DNA of 64,000 nt. It comes from Bradyrhizobium erythrophlei (lineage in GTDB: Bacteria; Pseudomonadota; Alphaproteobacteria; Rhizobiales; Xanthobacteraceae). The position numbers and the translations under genes are program-made. The stretch is taken from assembly GCF_900129425.1 (NCBI RefSeq), contig NZ_LT670817.1, positions 7,778,001-7,842,000 on the forward strand. The letters are read 5' to 3'. This document shows positions 8,441-17,206 of this stretch, piece after piece (positions within the stretch are counted from its first letter, which is position 1; the number at the start of each line of letters is the position of its first letter). The notes beneath the pieces are model-generated. The model was given only the letters and a program-made list of their open reading frames with translations, had not been told where the DNA came from and did not search any database.

Positions 8441-8782
8441 ATGACACTTCAAGAGGCGACGATGCGCTATGTGAGCTGTCCAACCGCCGCGATCAATGCA
8501 CCTGTCGATGTCGTGTGGGTTCTCATAGAGCCCGCCGCCTGGGGAAGCGTGTTCGATGTGCGCGTTGGCAGCATCGATCCGCCCGGGCCGGCGATCGTCG
8601 GACAAAACATCAGCGGCGAGACCGGCCTTCGAATCTTTCATCTGAAGCTGACGTTTCGGATGATCGAGATCGATCCGCGCCAACATCGCCTTTGCCCGGA
8701 TGTACATTTGCCGTTTGGCATGGGCAATATCCGAGAAACGCCGGATTCGGAAATTCTTCAAATCCAAAATCTGCGGCAATGA
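8441..8782 (+). pseudogene. Truncated SRPBCC (START-like) family protein
   Basis: The first 95 or so residues read as an SRPBCC ligand-binding domain (AAINAPVDVVWVLIEPAAWG, PPGPAIVGQNISGETG, FHLKLTFRMIEID, DVHLPFGM). Homologues continue for about 50 further residues after the LPFG strand. Here the frame changes to an unrelated tail (NIRETPDSE) and stops, so the last strands and the long C-terminal helix that closes the fold are missing. It is probably non-functional. A start at 8462 (MRYVSCP) is equally possible. Confidence 0.6.
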
Positions 8783-9011
8783 TCAACCCGCCTCAGGTCC
8801 TTTCGGAAGAGCCCACTGCGGTAACGCCGCACGGTGGGTTCTGTGGGGGCGAAAGCCAGCAATGGCCGAGCTACCCGACAAATCTGCCTGTCCGGTTCGA
8901 TGAGCGGGGTGTGAAAACGGGCAATGGTCGAACCAGTGAGGCACCGCCAAACGAAAGGGGCGGAAACAGATATGTTCGAACCTAAAGCTACCGCGTCACA
9001 CCTCGACTCTA

Positions 9012-9117
9012 CACGAAACTGACATGGGCGGCCTGGTCGGCGATGTCCGGTCTCGGGGGCAGAACGGAAGTCGGATTTCGGGGCCGTCAGGTCCAAGTCT
9101 GACCCAACTCGGACCTT
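9012..9117. repeat. Interspersed repeat copy a
   Basis: Copy of the window's interspersed family: CACGAAACTGACATG, then GCGATGTCCGG, a GGAAGT block, TCTGACCC and CTCGGACCT in the same order as the other copies. It ends about 60 bases before a solute-binding protein gene. Confidence 0.75.
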
Positions 9118-9178
9118 CCCGAAACCTTCCAAGGTTCCTATGACGGATGCTAAGATGGCAGCACCTCGGGGGGCTGAT

Positions 9179-10171
9179 ATGGAACGGCGGAAGTTCATCG
9201 CGATTGCGGCAATAGGCGCGGCTTGGCCTTTGATGGCGCGCGCGCAGCAGAATGTAACGAGCGCAAAAAAATCGAGAATTGGTGTCCTGTGGCACGCCAG
9301 TAATGCGGATGAAGAGAAGATCTACTTAGATGTTTTAACAAAATCGTTCAGCGATCTTGGCTATGTCGAAGGCAAGAACATTGAGTTCCTTCATCGATTT
9401 CCTGCCGAGCAACCGGAACGGTTTCGTACGCTCGCACGCGAGCTTGCCGAGGACAAAGTCGACGCGATTGTCGCGGTAACTGGGTTGGGCGCAAAGGAGG
9501 CTAAACAGGCCACCAGCACCATTCCGATCGTATTTGTCATCGTATCCGATCCAGTCGGTGGCGGTCTTGTCGAGAGTCTTGCGCGACCCGGCGGCAATGC
9601 CACCGGTCTCTCACTGATGGCAATCGACCTGAGCGGGAAGCGTTTGGCGTTATTGAAGGAAGCGGTTCCGAACCTGTCGCGTGTAGCACTTTTGGTCGAT
9701 CCGACAGATCCGTTCACGCAACGCGCGGTCAAGGCCAATCAGGCTGCGGCCGAGGCGCTAGGAATTTCGTTGTGGCCGACCGAGGTACGGACGCCGGATG
9801 ACATTGAGCCTGCGTTTTCCAAAATTGCTCAAGACCGCGCCGACGGCGTCATCTTGGGAGCTGGATCGATGCTCTTTAATGAGCGGGCACGTATTGGTTC
9901 GTCGGCTTTGGCACACAGGCTGCCAGCGCTGTCATTTATCGCGGAGATGGTCCCACACGGTCTTCTGCTGTCGTACGGACAGGATTTCCCCGATTTTTTC
10001 CGCCGCGCAGCGGCCGACGTCGACAAGATACTGAGAGGCGCAAAGCCCCCGGATATCCCGGTCGAACAGCCCACGCGCTTCAAATTGGCTATCAACCTGA
10101 AGACCGCCAAGGCCTTCGGCCTCACCGTTCCGCCTTCGCTACTGGCGACAGCCGACGAGGTGATTGAATAG
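9179..10171 (+). CDS. ABC_sub_bind family periplasmic solute-binding protein 1
   Basis: A periplasmic binding protein of the TrpX/ABC_sub_bind type (330 residues). The signal starts MERRKFIAIAAIGAAWPLMA and ends ARAQQ; the ERRKF start is Tat-like. The body has the family segments DLGYVEGKNIEF, STIPIVFVIVSDPVGGGLV, SLARPGGNATGLS and, at the end, LAINLKTAKAFGLTVPPSLL-ATADEVIE. I chose the ATG at 9179 over the one at 9140 because the signal begins there. No permease or ATPase gene is nearby, so it is an orphan; the ligand is unknown. It is one of four intact homologues in the window. Confidence 0.85.
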   Translation: MERRKFIAIAAIGAAWPLMARAQQNVTSAKKSRIGVLWHASNADEEKIYLDVLTKSFSDLGYVEGKNIEFLHRFPAEQPERFRTLARELAEDKVDAIVAVTGLGAKEAKQATSTIPIVFVIVSDPVGGGLVESLARPGGNATGLSLMAIDLSGKRLALLKEAVPNLSRVALLVDPTDPFTQRAVKANQAAAEALGISLWPTEVRTPDDIEPAFSKIAQDRADGVILGAGSMLFNERARIGSSALAHRLPALSFIAEMVPHGLLLSYGQDFPDFFRRAAADVDKILRGAKPPDIPVEQPTRFKLAINLKTAKAFGLTVPPSLLATADEVIE

Positions 10172-10275
10172 GCGCGTCACTTCCGTTGTTGATGCTGTGG
10201 ACGGCTCCTCCACCGGCACATCGGCGCCATGGATGTTGGCGCTGTTAGTGCTCCCACGATTCAGAGGAGCGAGCC

Positions 10276-11307
10276 ATGCAGACGATAACGACAATCGGTT
10301 TAGACATTGCCAAGTCGGTTTTCCAGGTCCACGGCGTTGACGCTGGCGGCAAAGCTGTCGTTCGCCGTCAGTTGAAGCGTCGCTATGTGCTGGCGTTCTT
10401 CCAGAAGCTGTCGCCATGTCTGGTCGGTATAGAAGCCTGCGCCTCAGCGCACCATTGGTCGCGCGAGCTGCAGGCACTGGGTCACACCGTGCGGCTGATG
10501 CCGCCGGCCTATGTGAAGCCCTACGTCAAGCGGCAGAAGAATGACGCGACTGACGCAGAGGCCATTTGCGAGGCGGTTACCAGAGCCAACATGCGGTTCG
10601 TGCCGACCAAGACTGCCGAGCAGCAGAGCGGCCTGGTGCTCCACCGCGCCCGCCATCTGTTCATCGGCCAGCAGACCTCGGTGATCAATGCAATCAGGGC
10701 CCATCTTGCCGAGTTCGGGATCGTTGCGCCGGTCGGGCGTCACGGTGTCGAGGAACTGCTCAATGTCGTCGCCGATCCAAGCGACAGGCGGGTTCCGGAA
10801 ATGGCCCGCGTGTGTCTCCTGGCATTCGGGGCTCAATTGCGCAGGATCAAGGAGCAGATCCTGGAGTTCGACCGTCTGATCAGGGCCTGGCACCGATGCA
10901 ACGAGATGAGCATGAGGCTCGATGAAGCTCCTGGCGTCGGTCCGGTGCTGGCCACTGCTTTGGTCGCTGCCGTTGCCGATCCAAAGTCCTTCCGATCAGG
11001 TCGCAACTTCTCGGCATGGATTGGGCTGGTTCCTAAACAGCATTCAAGTGGGGGCAAGAACAGGCTCGGCAATATAAGCAAACAAGGTGACCGCTATCTG
11101 CGCGGCCTGTTCGTGGCCGGCGCGCTTGCTGTCATCCGTTACGCCAAGATCCATGGCACCAACCATCGGCCCTGGCTGACGGCCTTGCTGGCGCGGCGGC
11201 CGACCAAAGTTGTGGCTATCGCGCTCGCCAACAAGATCGCCCGAATGGTCTGGGCCATGATGGCCAGAGGCGAGAGCTACAAGGAACCCGTCGCGCTTGC
11301 GCGATAA
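10276..11307 (+). CDS. IS110-family transposase (DEDD recombinase)
   Basis: 343 residues. The N-terminal RuvC-like domain carries Asp10 (GLDIAKSVFQVHG), Glu53 (VGIEACAS), and Asp90/Asp93 (KNDATDAEAICEA), the complete DEDD set. The C-terminal Transposase_20 domain has PGVGPVLATALVAAV and SAWIGLVPKQHSSGGKNR with the serine cluster. Length and motifs are complete, so it is probably active. IS110 enzymes use an element-encoded bridge RNA to choose target and donor. Confidence 0.93.
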   Translation: MQTITTIGLDIAKSVFQVHGVDAGGKAVVRRQLKRRYVLAFFQKLSPCLVGIEACASAHHWSRELQALGHTVRLMPPAYVKPYVKRQKNDATDAEAICEAVTRANMRFVPTKTAEQQSGLVLHRARHLFIGQQTSVINAIRAHLAEFGIVAPVGRHGVEELLNVVADPSDRRVPEMARVCLLAFGAQLRRIKEQILEFDRLIRAWHRCNEMSMRLDEAPGVGPVLATALVAAVADPKSFRSGRNFSAWIGLVPKQHSSGGKNRLGNISKQGDRYLRGLFVAGALAVIRYAKIHGTNHRPWLTALLARRPTKVVAIALANKIARMVWAMMARGESYKEPVALAR

Positions 11308-11554
11308 ACGAAATCGCGCCGAACAACCGGCGTGATGTGTTGGTTGGGAGGGCGAACAGCACGTAATGCAGAGCCGGTCGATTCGGCGATCAGGACAACC
11401 CACTCGTGCCAAAGCATTCTTGAATGCGAGTTGTTGGTCGGGACCTGATCCGCGGAGGGCATTATGGCCAGCGGCCATGTGAGCCGCATTAAAAGGCCGA
11501 ACACATGGCTGCACCGACCAATGCTGCAAAACGTGAAAAAGCTCTTGCCAACAC
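11308..11554 (+). ncRNA. Candidate bridge RNA region of the IS110/IS1111 element
   Basis: This 247-base non-coding segment lies between the transposase stop and the right inverted repeat. In the IS1111 group the guide (bridge/seeker) RNA is known to come from the right non-coding end, in contrast to the IS110 group. The assignment rests on position and family knowledge; I have not folded it. Confidence 0.4.
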
Positions 11555-11568
11555 GGAGCCGTCCACAC

Positions 11569-11680
11569 ATGGCACGAAACGGACCAGATCGGCTGGTCCG
11601 GCGATGTCCGTTGATCGGGGTAGACCGGAAGTGGCTGGTCGATGGTCAAAACGACGCGATTGACCCAAAGAGACATTTCT
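11569..11680. repeat. Interspersed repeat copy b
   Basis: TGGCACGAAACGGACC, GCGATGTCCGTT, ACCGGAAGT, GATTGACCCAAAGAGACAT. It contains an internal hairpin GGACCAG-atcgg-CTGGTCC. Its left edge is the right insertion point of the IS110 element, and it lies directly upstream of binding protein gene 2. Confidence 0.8.
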
Positions 11681-11762
11681 CGCATTGCGGCAATCGTGTT
11701 TATGCTGGTTTAAAGTACTTGTTTGAGCCGTTAGGATGGCTTGTCTGAGGGTGAGGGCGAGC

Positions 11763-12731
11763 ATGCGGCGGCGGGATTTTCTCGGTGTTTTGGGCGGCGC
11801 GGTGGCGTGGCCCGCTATGGCGCACGCGCAACAGCCGACCAAGACCGTCGGGGTCCTCGGCGCTGGCGGGGCGGCCGCGTGGGCTCCGATGATCGCGGGG
11901 TTCGAGCAACGCCTTCGCGAACTCGGCTGGATCAATGGAGGCAACGTCGCGATCGTCTACAGGTGGGCAGAAGGCAAGAGCGAAGGCTTCCGGGATATTG
12001 CTGCTGAGTTTGTCAAGCTGAAGGTTGACGTCATCCTTACGGCGGGAAGCGCTGTTCCGGTAGCTAAACAGGTGACTTCGACGATTCCGATCGTTTTTGC
12101 TGTTGCCGTAGATCCTGTCGCCAGTGGATTCGTCGAAAGCCTCGCCCGCCCCGGTGGCAACGTCACGGGGCTTTCGCTTCAGTCGAGGGATATCGCGCCA
12201 AAGCGTATTGAAATTCTACGCGAGGCCATCCCGGGCCTTAGCCGCATCGCGGTGTTGGCTAATGCAGGGTATCCGCCCTCTACCCGAGAATCCGAGATCG
12301 TCCAGAAAGTTGCCGGCAAGGTTGGAATTGGGGTTAACGCTCTCAGGATCAACCGTGCCGTAGATATTGCACCTGCGATTGCGTCGCTCAATGGCGGCTC
12401 ACAAGCGCTCTACGTGTGCACCGAGTCGCTCGTCGTTACCAATGCGGCCAATATCAACGCCTTGGCGCGTAGCGCTCACGTCGCGACTTTATGGGGTGCG
12501 CGCGAGTTTATACGCACGGATGGATTCATATCTTACGGCCCTAATGAGGTGGATCAATTCCGGCTCTCCGCTGATTATGTTGATAAGATCCTCAAGGGTG
12601 CAAAGCCAGCCGATCTTCCGGTGGCGCAGCCCACCAAAATCGACCTTGCAATCAACCTTAAGACCGCCAAAGCGCTGGGTCTCGTCATACCAGAGTCGTT
12701 TCTCGTGCGTGCCGATGAGGTGATCGAATAG
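11763..12731 (+). CDS. ABC_sub_bind family periplasmic solute-binding protein 2
   Basis: 322 residues. The Tat-like signal MRRRDFLGVLGGAVAWPAMA ends AHAQQ. Family landmarks are RELGWINGGNVAIVYRWAEG, SLARPGGNVTGLSLQSRD and the C-terminal INLKTAKALGLVIPESFLVR-ADEVIE. The upstream in-frame ATG at 11736 would add nine residues before the signal and is less likely. No permease or ATPase partner is adjacent. It lies between repeat copies b and c and is in the same orientation as binding proteins 1 and 3, like a tandem series of divergent paralogues. Confidence 0.86.
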   Translation: MRRRDFLGVLGGAVAWPAMAHAQQPTKTVGVLGAGGAAAWAPMIAGFEQRLRELGWINGGNVAIVYRWAEGKSEGFRDIAAEFVKLKVDVILTAGSAVPVAKQVTSTIPIVFAVAVDPVASGFVESLARPGGNVTGLSLQSRDIAPKRIEILREAIPGLSRIAVLANAGYPPSTRESEIVQKVAGKVGIGVNALRINRAVDIAPAIASLNGGSQALYVCTESLVVTNAANINALARSAHVATLWGAREFIRTDGFISYGPNEVDQFRLSADYVDKILKGAKPADLPVAQPTKIDLAINLKTAKALGLVIPESFLVRADEVIE

Positions 12732-12761
12732 GACGCAATGCGGCGTAGCACGAGTCCGGTT

Positions 12762-12875
12762 GTGGCACGTTTCGGACGTGCCGATCCTTTCGACGAAGGT
12801 CGGCTATGAGGGGCAAAGCGGAAGTGACGGAGAGGTCGTCAACCCGACGCTTTTGACCCGATTCGGACAGAGAAC
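12762..12875. repeat. Interspersed repeat copy c
   Basis: TTGTGGCACGTTTCGGACGTGCCG, AAAGCGGAAGTG, GCTTTTGACCC and TTCGGACAG. It lies between binding protein genes 2 and 3. Confidence 0.72.
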
Positions 12876-12950
12876 CCATTTTTTATCTGGCACAATTTGT
12901 TCATGGTAACGTTGATGAAAAAGAGAATCTGTCCTATCGGGAGTGAGCTT

Positions 12951-13931
12951 ATGAAACGCCGTGAGTTCATGGGGCTGCTCGTCGTCTCGGCGGCAGTGCC
13001 AATCGTTGCGCGAGCGCAGCAGCAGCCGATGCCGGTGATTGGGTTCCTCCATGCCGGTTCGCCGGAGGCTAATGTCAAGCAAGTGGCGGCTTTCCGCAAC
13101 GGTCTGAGCAAAGCCGGCTATGTCGACGGGCGCGAAGTGACAATCGAGTACCGCTGGGCGGAAAATCGCGACGATCGACTGCCCGAACTTGCAGCCGATC
13201 TGGCCCGCCGCAGGGTTGCGGTAATAGCGACTCCTGGCACGACGCAAGCAGCACTCGCGGCTAAGGCCGCGACCACGACGATTCCGATTGTCTTTAGCAC
13301 TGGCGGCGACCCGATGGCGCTCGGCCTCGTTGTCAGCTTCAATCGGCCAGGCGGAAACGTCACCGGAATCGTCAATACGAGCGCTCGGCTTGCCGGAAAG
13401 CGGCTTGGGCTGCTGCGTGAGTTGGCACCTGAGACAAAGCGTTTTGCAGTGCTTGTCACTCACGATGGGCCGCTCACGCAAGCCACGTTGAAAGACCTGC
13501 ATGCAGAAGCCCCGCAGCTCGGGTTGCCGGTAGAAATCCTCTATGCTGATACCGCGGACGAGATCGAGGGTGCTGTGACGAAACTGTCGGGAGTTTCCGG
13601 CTCCGCATTAATGGTTGGTCCGGATGCGTTGTTCACCAATCTGCGCACACGAATCGTCACCCTTGCAGCGCAGCGTGCGGTACCAGCAGTCTACTCCGTG
13701 CGAGAGTTCGCTGAGGCGGGCGGGCTCTTGAGTTACGGGCCAAGCTTTTTAGATACTTATCAGCAGGTAGGCGAGTATGCTGGTCGCATCCTCAAAGGCG
13801 AAAAGCCGAGCGACCTGCCAGTCATGCAGGCGAGCAAGGTCGATCTGGTGGTCAACCTCAAAGCCGCGCGTGCGCTTGGCGTAGCTGTACCGGATAAGGT
13901 CCTCGCGATCGCTGATGAGGTGATCGATTAG
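12951..13931 (+). CDS. ABC_sub_bind family periplasmic solute-binding protein 3
   Basis: 326 residues from the ATG at 12951, which is preceded by GGGAGTGAGCTT and begins the Tat-like signal MKRREFMGLLVVSAAVPIVA-RAQQQ. Landmarks: SKAGYVDGREVTIEYRWAEN, TTIPIVFSTGGDPMALGLV, FNRPGGNVTGIVNTSARLAG, YAGRILKGEKPSDLPVMQ and VVNLKAARALGVAVP. More divergent than copies 1, 2 and 4 (FNRPGG for LARPGG). The ATG at 12897 would add 18 residues before the signal. Ligand unknown; no transporter partner adjacent. Confidence 0.85.
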   Translation: MKRREFMGLLVVSAAVPIVARAQQQPMPVIGFLHAGSPEANVKQVAAFRNGLSKAGYVDGREVTIEYRWAENRDDRLPELAADLARRRVAVIATPGTTQAALAAKAATTTIPIVFSTGGDPMALGLVVSFNRPGGNVTGIVNTSARLAGKRLGLLRELAPETKRFAVLVTHDGPLTQATLKDLHAEAPQLGLPVEILYADTADEIEGAVTKLSGVSGSALMVGPDALFTNLRTRIVTLAAQRAVPAVYSVREFAEAGGLLSYGPSFLDTYQQVGEYAGRILKGEKPSDLPVMQASKVDLVVNLKAARALGVAVPDKVLAIADEVID

Positions 13932-13944
13932 GTCACTTCCCTTG

Positions 13945-14030
13945 TTGGCACGAAACGGACATCGAGACCCCGCCTGTGAATGTCCGCTCTTGAGAGTGGA
14001 GCAGACCTAGTCCAGAGCTTGCCAACAGTC
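13945..14030. repeat. Interspersed repeat copy d
   Basis: TTGGCACGAAACGGACAT ... AATGTCCGCT gives the conserved hairpin; the right half is degenerate. The flank TCACTTCCCTTGTTGGCACG is the closest intact version of the IS110 insertion site. Confidence 0.75.
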
Positions 14031-14493
14031 GATTTCAAAGGCTTAATTGTATGATGCGGTACACGATGGAAAAGTTGCCGGGTCGCGACCTGTGGGCACC
14101 GGCCTGCGTTGGTGAACGACGTGGAACAGATCGACCTTGATCTTGATGACGCCGACGACCTTACCGATCTGCTCAACAGGCTCGATCGAGAGGCTTCCGC
14201 TAGTAACAAACACTGAGGCTCAGGATTGATTAGCAGCGTCCACCTAGCCACTTGGTCGATGGCAGCCAAGATGGACATCCGCCAGCAACATTGCGTGATG
14301 GGCCCGCATTTTCGCTAAGGGCTTGTCTGCCGACGCCGCCGCCATTCCGCTCACTACTGCGGCTGATCGACATAAACCCGCGCAGGCCCCGCCGGCTGAC
14401 AGCATGCGACCTTTCGCCGTCGCATAGATTCTTGCGGTGCCTCCCACAACCAATCTAGGTTTGTTGCCCATTCGGTTCAAAGGGAGAGCGGAC
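14031..14493. other. Gap without a supported gene
   Basis: No convincing coding sequence. A 34-codon acidic reading frame (GTG at 14112, stop at 14216) lacks a ribosome-binding site. The last 100 bases before 14494 are presumably the cold-shock gene leader. Confidence 0.5.
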
Positions 14494-14700
14494 GTGGCGA
14501 CAGGTACTGTGAAGTGGTTCAACGCGATTAAGGGGTATGGTTTCATCGCGCCGGATGGCGGTGGCAATAAGGACGTGTTCGTCCATATTTCGGCCGTTGA
14601 GAAGGCTGGCCTGAATGACCTCCGTGAGGGCGACAAGGTCACCTACGACGTCGTTCCAAACAAGGGCAAAGAGAGTGCGGAAAATCTGCAGGTGAAGTGA
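14494..14700 (+). CDS. Cold-shock domain protein (CspA family)
   Basis: 68 residues from a GTG at 14494, preceded by AAGGGAGAGCGGAC. The product is a single OB-fold cold-shock domain with RNP1 (KGYGFIAPD) and RNP2 (DVFVHISAVE), so it should bind single-stranded RNA/DNA and melt RNA structure. The upstream in-frame ATG (14437) would add 19 residues ahead of the universal MATGTVKWFN start and is rejected. The gene converges with the hypothetical gene at 14712. Confidence 0.93.
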   Translation: MATGTVKWFNAIKGYGFIAPDGGGNKDVFVHISAVEKAGLNDLREGDKVTYDVVPNKGKESAENLQVK

Positions 14701-14711
14701 AGGTGGTGCCA

Positions 14712-14987
14712 TCAAGGCGCCGTGTCGGTACCGGTAGGTTCCTCGAGCCATTGGCTCATCTGCGCCGACGATATCACACGTTTCGGGAGATGAGGATTGA
14801 GCGTGCCCGCGCTGATGTTTTGGGTCTCGGTTAGTTTTTGTTTCGCGAACTCCTTCGCCTCTAGCTCGCTGCGAAATGTCTCGGTCGCTCGAGAGAAAGC
14901 TCGTTTCGCCAGGTCGCATTTTTTTTGTTCAAATGAAACGTACCAGGTATCCTGGCGCCTAACAGCCATGGGAGTTCTCGCGGGCAA
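14712..14987 (-). CDS. Small conserved hypothetical protein
   Basis: 91 residues, or 85 from the internal ATG at 14969 (MAVRRQDTWYVSFEQKK). Charged, mostly helical, without a signal or membrane segment. The central part (AFSRATETFRSELEAKEFAK) has normal coding character and looks like a conserved rhizobial hypothetical, possibly binding nucleic acid through its basic face. Function unknown. Confidence 0.6.
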   Translation of the reverse strand: MPARTPMAVRRQDTWYVSFEQKKCDLAKRAFSRATETFRSELEAKEFAKQKLTETQNISAGTLNPHLPKRVISSAQMSQWLEEPTGTDTAP

Positions 14988-15207
14988 TGAGATAGCTTCA
15001 TCCTTTCGCTTGCCGGCCGCAACACGTCATCGTGTCGCATGGACGGGGAGTGCGGCGGCCGTGACGGCCGGCGCAAATTGGCCTCTCCCGACGACGTCGC
15101 GCTCGATCGCAATATAGCGAGCAGTTCGCCGTGGCTGTTCTAGCTTCGCAGGCCACAGCGCAGGTCCCTATTCGTCATCAGTCACGCATGACGAAGCCAT
15201 AGGATGA

Positions 15208-15297
15208 ACGCCCGGGAAGCTGGCCTCCATCCTCGGGGTCGATCCGGCCGAGTTCTTCCAGCGGCCCTCCAGGTCCGGCTCTCGCAGGAAGGTTGGC
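15208..15297 (+). pseudogene. C-terminal remnant of XRE-family regulator (module copy 1)
   Basis: Reads KLASILGVDPAEFFQRPSRSGSRRKVG then stop, matching the last 28 residues of the intact XRE regulator at 21646-21885. The helix-turn-helix itself is absent in this copy. Confidence 0.75.
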
Positions 15298-15404
15298 TAG
15301 CCCGCCTGCCGGCCCGGCCCATCACTTGAGACCGTCTGGCCCCATATGTCCTTCCCCGGGATTTCAGTTTACGGCCACCCTCCTCAGGAGACTGGAGGCC
15401 CAGG

Positions 15405-16236
15405 GTGAACATCGACCGTCGGCAGCTATTGATCGGCGGGACTTGCGCCGCCATGGCCGGATCGTTCAGGACCTTGGGTGCATGTCCACTCCAGCCCATC
15501 CTAGGCGACTATCGATGGCACCCGTTGACCCGGTCCCTCCTCGAACGTGCCCGTAGGGCCAACATGGGCTGTGAGCTCCCGGACAGGGCTCGGGCCTACC
15601 AAGCAGAACCCAGCGTGCAGATTTCCTGCACTGGGCTCCCCAGATGACTTTTGCGAAGACCTCCGTTTCATACCGCTGGATGCAATGGAACGGACGATCC
15701 GGCAGTTCAGCGACGCTTCGGGCTGGACCAAACCTCTTGTTATAAAATGGATGGACGGCCCGACGGATGCGTTCGACCACCTCAGCCGATACGGCCTCGA
15801 CGCGCTCCTCGACATGGGAACGGCGAGTTTCTGGCGGCGGGCTCATGCTCCGGTACCACCCGACGAGGAAGCGTTCGAGCGCGCCTTCGAAGTCCGGATG
15901 CTGGCGAACGAACTCCTCGGAGTTGACGAGCGCGACCGGACCCTGATGGCGCCAAAACAGCTGGCGAAGTCCAAGGCGATCTCGGCGCAAGCGCCGACCG
16001 AAGACGTGTTCCGGGTCAGGGCCGCCTCGGCTCAGATCGGCTGGCTGGAAACATCGCTGGCCGAAGCCGCGGCACAGGCCGTCTCGAACGTCGAGCGGCT
16101 CCTGAGCTCGGGAGCGTCCGAGGGTTCGGCGGCGATAGATCATCAGTTGAATGTCTACGAGTCGTACGAACACGGCCTGATGGCCACGTGGGAGACCCCG
16201 GCCGCGCTAGTCTGCGTGCCGAGGATCCGGGTTTAA
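15405..16236 (+). pseudogene. Tat-exported lipoprotein-like hypothetical, frameshifted (module copy 1)
   Basis: Paralogue of the gene at 21989-22726. The first frame (GTG 15405) gives a twin-arginine signal IDRRQLLIGGT with a LGAC lipobox and runs to a stop at 15647. The rest of the protein (DDFCEDLRFIPLDAMERTIR, then ASGWTKPLVIKWMD) continues in another frame to 16236. A one-base shift near 15630-15645 would reconnect them. Relative to copy 2 this copy holds 91 extra bases at 15595-15687, that is 30 codons plus the frameshift base. The function of the intact family is unknown. Confidence 0.65.
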
Positions 16237-16417
16237 GCCGTTTGCCAATCCGTTGGATTCGGTGGGCCGGGCTACTCCCGACTGGGTCACCGCGTTCGGT
16301 GACGTCCTTCTTGGACGAAAAGCGGACCTAGTTTAGGTTCGGGTGCACACGGAGTTCTGCAACTTCCATTTTGTCCCGATCTGTTATGTGGGACTTCATT
16401 TCGAAGAAGTGATTGCT

Positions 16418-16591
16418 ATGAAGAAGGCCTCCTCTAAACCTGACGAAGTTTGGACAGAGATCAAATGTCCTGCATGTAACGGCACTGGATTTCCCACCAA
16501 CATTCGGTCGATGCAACCAGGCCGCAAAATCTACCCAGCGCCGTGCAAGGAGTGTTTCGGCAAAGGACGGATAAGGAAGGTCGCTCGTTAG
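16418..16591 (+). CDS. Small CxxCxGxG zinc-finger-like protein
   Basis: 57 residues from ATG 16418. It has two zinc-ribbon half-sites of the DnaJ central-domain type: CPACNGTG and CKECFGKG, separated by a basic linker (QPGRKIYPAPC). One zinc ion could be bound by the four cysteines. Such short proteins are common in Bradyrhizobium-like genomes; function unknown, possibly redox or RNA/protein binding. The longer frame from 16343 is not favoured. Confidence 0.75.
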   Translation: MKKASSKPDEVWTEIKCPACNGTGFPTNIRSMQPGRKIYPAPCKECFGKGRIRKVAR

Positions 16592-16592
16592 C

Positions 16593-16680
16593 TGACGATG
16601 TCCGCTTTCCTTTCAGAGGGAAACCAGAAAACATATGCTCGCATCGAGGTTTTCAGCTTTTGACCACCTCGGACGTCCGC
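16593..16680. repeat. Interspersed repeat copy f
   Basis: GACGATGTCCGCTTTC, AGAAAACATATGCTCGCATCG, AGCTTTTGACC and CTCGGACGTCC match the right two thirds of copy h. The left hairpin arm is missing. Confidence 0.7.
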
Positions 16681-17206
16681 ACGTTTACGTTGGTTCCTGA
16701 ACGCAGTTGTACCCTTCCAATCGGCTCAAACTATCAGATAAGGTTCCAGACTCAATGCTGGGCAGATATTGAACGGCGCGAGGCGCACGTATCAAGGAGC
16801 ATTGCCGTGATTACGGCGTAGCATGGGTGATGATTGAACCCGCGTCGGCATATGTCGCGCGGCTCCGGAGAGCCGGAATTTTCAGTCCGGCCGTGCGGGA
16901 GCGGCTCCGTTCGCGGGATCCTGTTTTCGGTCTTGGACCGGATGGCCTCACGATGCCGGCTAAACAATGCCGCCAGACGCCGCCGGAAGCTCACGGAGAG
17001 GCCGAGGACGGTAATCGCGGTGGAAACCACAAGGACCACCTATTTTGAGAAACTGGAGGGTCGCTACCAGGACCCGTCCGTCTCTGGAGCCGCTGCGGCC
17101 GCCCCATCCAGATCCAGCCGTTCCGGACGGGCCGGATCCTAGCATTTTGCGGGGCCAGCCTAGTCTAGCGGGTGTAGCCCATCTTCATTCCAAGCCAGCG
17201 CGCCGA
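16681..17206. other. Gap without a supported gene
   Basis: About 525 bases downstream of flgE (convergent side). Short frames on both strands have no recognisable domain. No clear terminator hairpin with a T-run was seen. Confidence 0.5.

Larger units (their letters stand above)
10190..11570 (+). mobile_element. IS110-family (IS1111-group) insertion sequence
   Basis: Subterminal inverted repeats TGTGGACGGCTCC (10196-10208) and GGAGCCGTCCACA (11555-11567) are perfect over 13 bases. Inset terminal repeats of this kind mark the IS1111 group. The element splits an interspersed repeat: the left flank TCACTTCCGTTGT and right flank TGGCACGAAACGGAC join into the sequence found intact at 13935-13963. 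About 245 non-coding bases separate the transposase stop from the right inverted repeat. Confidence 0.85.

Noticed and set aside
14112..14216. 34-codon acidic frame (VNDVEQIDLDLDDADDLTDL)
   Set aside because: Attractive composition, but no ribosome-binding site and no homology recognised; kept as gap only.
14244..14642. 132-codon minus-strand frame
   Set aside because: Overlaps the cold-shock gene antisense and has no domain.
16752..17039. 95-codon minus-strand frame starting MVLVVSTAITVLGLSVSF
   Set aside because: Hydrophobic start but the rest is unstructured and Arg-rich; overlaps other frames with equal claim.
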